Below, in pieces: positions 17,501 through 17,835 of a stretch of 17,835 bases of DNA. The position numbers and the translations under genes were made by a program. A model generated the notes under the pieces. It was given only the letters and a program-made list of their open reading frames with translations, was not told the DNA's origin and made no database searches. Within the stretch, counting starts at the first letter, position 1, and every line of letters begins with the position of its first letter. The DNA is from Bacteroidales bacterium (GTDB taxonomy: Bacteria > Bacteroidota > Bacteroidia > Bacteroidales > Tenuifilaceae): positions 11,899 to 29,733 of the forward strand of contig DQHR01000096.1 of the NCBI GenBank assembly GCA_003531155.1. The letters are read 5' to 3'.

Positions 17501-17835
17501 CTCGCAAGCATACTCCAAGTTAGAAGAACAAACTTAAAGGGTACTATTAAAGATGCGAGTACATTAAATGCAATTAGAGCCCGAGTAAACTTAATAAACA
17601 CCAAAACGAATACTGTTGTAACATCAATTTACTCAAACTCACAATCGGGGGATTACAACATATCATTTATGGCAGACGACAATTATTTACTCGAGGTTAT
17701 GGCTGAAGGATACTGGTATCATTCTGAGAACTTAAATCTAAATCAGGTTACAACCTTCTTAAATGTTACAAAAGATGTGATACTTAAACCTATTGCAATT
17801 GGGTCAAAGATTGAGCTAAATATCAATTTTGAGAT
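14588..17835 (+). CDS. giant modular outer-membrane protein, usher/anchor-like (runs off right edge)
   Basis: Open for 1082 codons from ATG 14588 to the window end. Signal peptide 1-26, cut at LYA-Q. Residues about 40-135 form an Ig-like NEW3-type domain (LTVPQGWSV, then ITIAPLDSIIIPIRV); a second Ig-like domain follows (FSVLVKNRGNREE, to about 225). Residues about 250-750 alternate aromatic and polar residues as in a large beta-barrel and include GDAYRAMVSNLSGRG (337-351). From F763 an SdrD/Cna-B-like module reads FKDFNGNFIQEENEPGI and ends GRVILDRVPSGKYSIVYNP. Two carboxypeptidase-regulatory-like domains follow (from about 866 and about 983). The visible end, LKPIAIGSKIELNINFE, is the kind of linker that in Bacteroidota often precedes an OmpA-like peptidoglycan-binding domain, which would lie outside. 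No plug or TonB box is seen. Placed after two subunit-like genes it could export or anchor them. Outer-membrane location is likely; usher function is inference. Confidence 0.75.
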   Translation, partial: MLKCKKYSYYIVLIIAMLFSPSALYAQYYLYNETPIQIEASFSRHSLEASAKQTFFNVLKIKNKANKSETFTLNLTVPQGWSVIGQEKTEITIAPLDSIIIPIRVAIGGTVRGDIGYSIIASLTDMRGNTIRNEYCFVKIPRKTDLNVRFLQRIIYFDPISYNAEFSVLVKNRGNREELVNFLFDGNRQINIGKQSQTIFSQDVTVPPFTDSTFTFQVELKQEEFFGKKIFGLNTKVSTADTILKNIIWFNLASSIIKNTIPYTEKPLVVELIAQGLLNAEQQPTMVGVVEGKTLFKGNSELYYYYRNYSSQKKEDFYTNNRMYLGTKVGKFQLEIGDAYRAMVSNLSGRGGYFNYDGKKFKTEIIANKNEQTQTNNFGNSYSYYFSQKNYLRIGGVYNKGVRFDNFNRYTKNFESQLGLIGFGFVIKRQHSIYFQAVKNTVSVSNSEKKNYSAEGFELNYNARLKNFTSNLRVKYGSKYLFSNLNGKFELNSNSSWNYNKRNTLYISYNELENNQFNIFSPDTLDKGITNREGKIRNMYFVSPNISVYGGPAIENFRWAVINDSIQDHFSTVGYKLVFGARIKNQSGTATLTPQVEFARANVLYNPFKDTTSNFKNWFNYQFFSLTFRSRSFMVLAFYTSGPRTPIDQISYLASKKPSRRLQFMPTYDQFIYKDIVNLQLGLSYSNDLVARSAYTNITGQVFWYMPKNWTFRLLTVYSLQSRTNPQDLVETYQNLYLEAGLRKEFNIQHPRVKYYNVDIIFFKDFNGNFIQEENEPGIKNVLVKIEKENIESAGYIPGDFFNADLLSDNLGRVILDRVPSGKYSIVYNPIGKDAGSFSKAIEELSLNIDKNKVIYVPFVEKNKVFGKIVLYRSRLSGLGKIDLSNIRITATDSKGRTYTTLTDKNGDFTLYAPVTDQYTININNIFYENFDLRQNNFQVQFNGYKQFEVNFVFDEKIRRINFSPSSQDAQLASILQVRRTNLKGTIKDASTLNAIRARVNLINTKTNTVVTSIYSNSQSGDYNISFMADDNYLLEVMAEGYWYHSENLNLNQVTTFLNVTKDVILKPIAIGSKIELNINFE

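Noticed and set aside
14588..17835. TonB-dependent receptor or type IX cargo protein
   Set aside because: No plug domain or TonB box was seen at the N-terminus, and the C-terminus is outside the window so a type IX sorting domain cannot be judged; the carboxypeptidase-regulatory-like domains sit at the C-terminal side rather than before a plug.
1..17835. Mobile elements, phage genes, CRISPR arrays, tRNA or rRNA genes
   Set aside because: Looked for transposase or integrase motifs, regularly spaced repeats and tRNA-like cloverleaf arms in the gaps; found none.

Overview
ORGANISM. The window looks like a chromosomal segment of a Bacteroidota bacterium, probably of the Bacteroidales/Marinilabiliales type (inference). 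The reasons are: A+T-rich DNA; almost no Shine-Dalgarno sequences before starts; several matches to the Bacteroidota promoter (TTTG, then about 20 bases, then TAnnTTTG); exported proteins whose signal peptides end in A/G-Q; a large TPR protein paired with a beta-barrel protein; and a GyrB of the expected type. I see no rRNA, tRNA, CRISPR array, IS element or phage gene. LAYOUT. (1) 1-1539, minus strand: the N-terminal part of a DUF116-like protein that runs off the left edge, preceded by its own promoter, then a complete pirin-family protein. (2) 1793-6588, plus strand: a two-gene unit of a 1032-residue exported TPR-repeat protein and a roughly 560-residue outer-membrane beta-barrel protein, 8 bases apart. 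(3) 6852-8855, plus: gyrB, with a clear -7 box upstream and a strong hairpin shared with the convergent gene downstream. (4) 8893-10993, minus: an exported MORN/YwqK-repeat protein and, upstream of it, an exported protein resembling fimbrial chaperone/DUF916 proteins; a terminator hairpin separates the two. (5) 11213-13081, plus: an exported, membrane-anchored TPR + coiled-coil + SpoIIE/PP2C phosphatase. (6) 13377-17835, plus: two small secreted beta-rich proteins of 184 and 183 residues that look like surface-fibre subunits, then a giant outer-membrane-type protein (1082 codons visible, continuing past the right edge) with Ig-like, barrel-like, SdrD-like and carboxypeptidase-regulatory-like modules. 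HOW THEY MAY WORK TOGETHER. Region 10124-17835 is the most interesting part. It combines a periplasmic chaperone-like protein, two pilin-like subunits with a 13-bp hairpin between them, an outer-membrane protein in the position of an usher or anchor, and a signalling phosphatase in the middle. I propose this as a candidate Bacteroidota surface-fibre assembly locus, analogous to chaperone-usher systems in Proteobacteria or DUF916/WxL clusters in Gram-positives. The analogy rests on fold-level features read by eye and gene order, not on a search. The rest of the window is ordinary chromosomal content.
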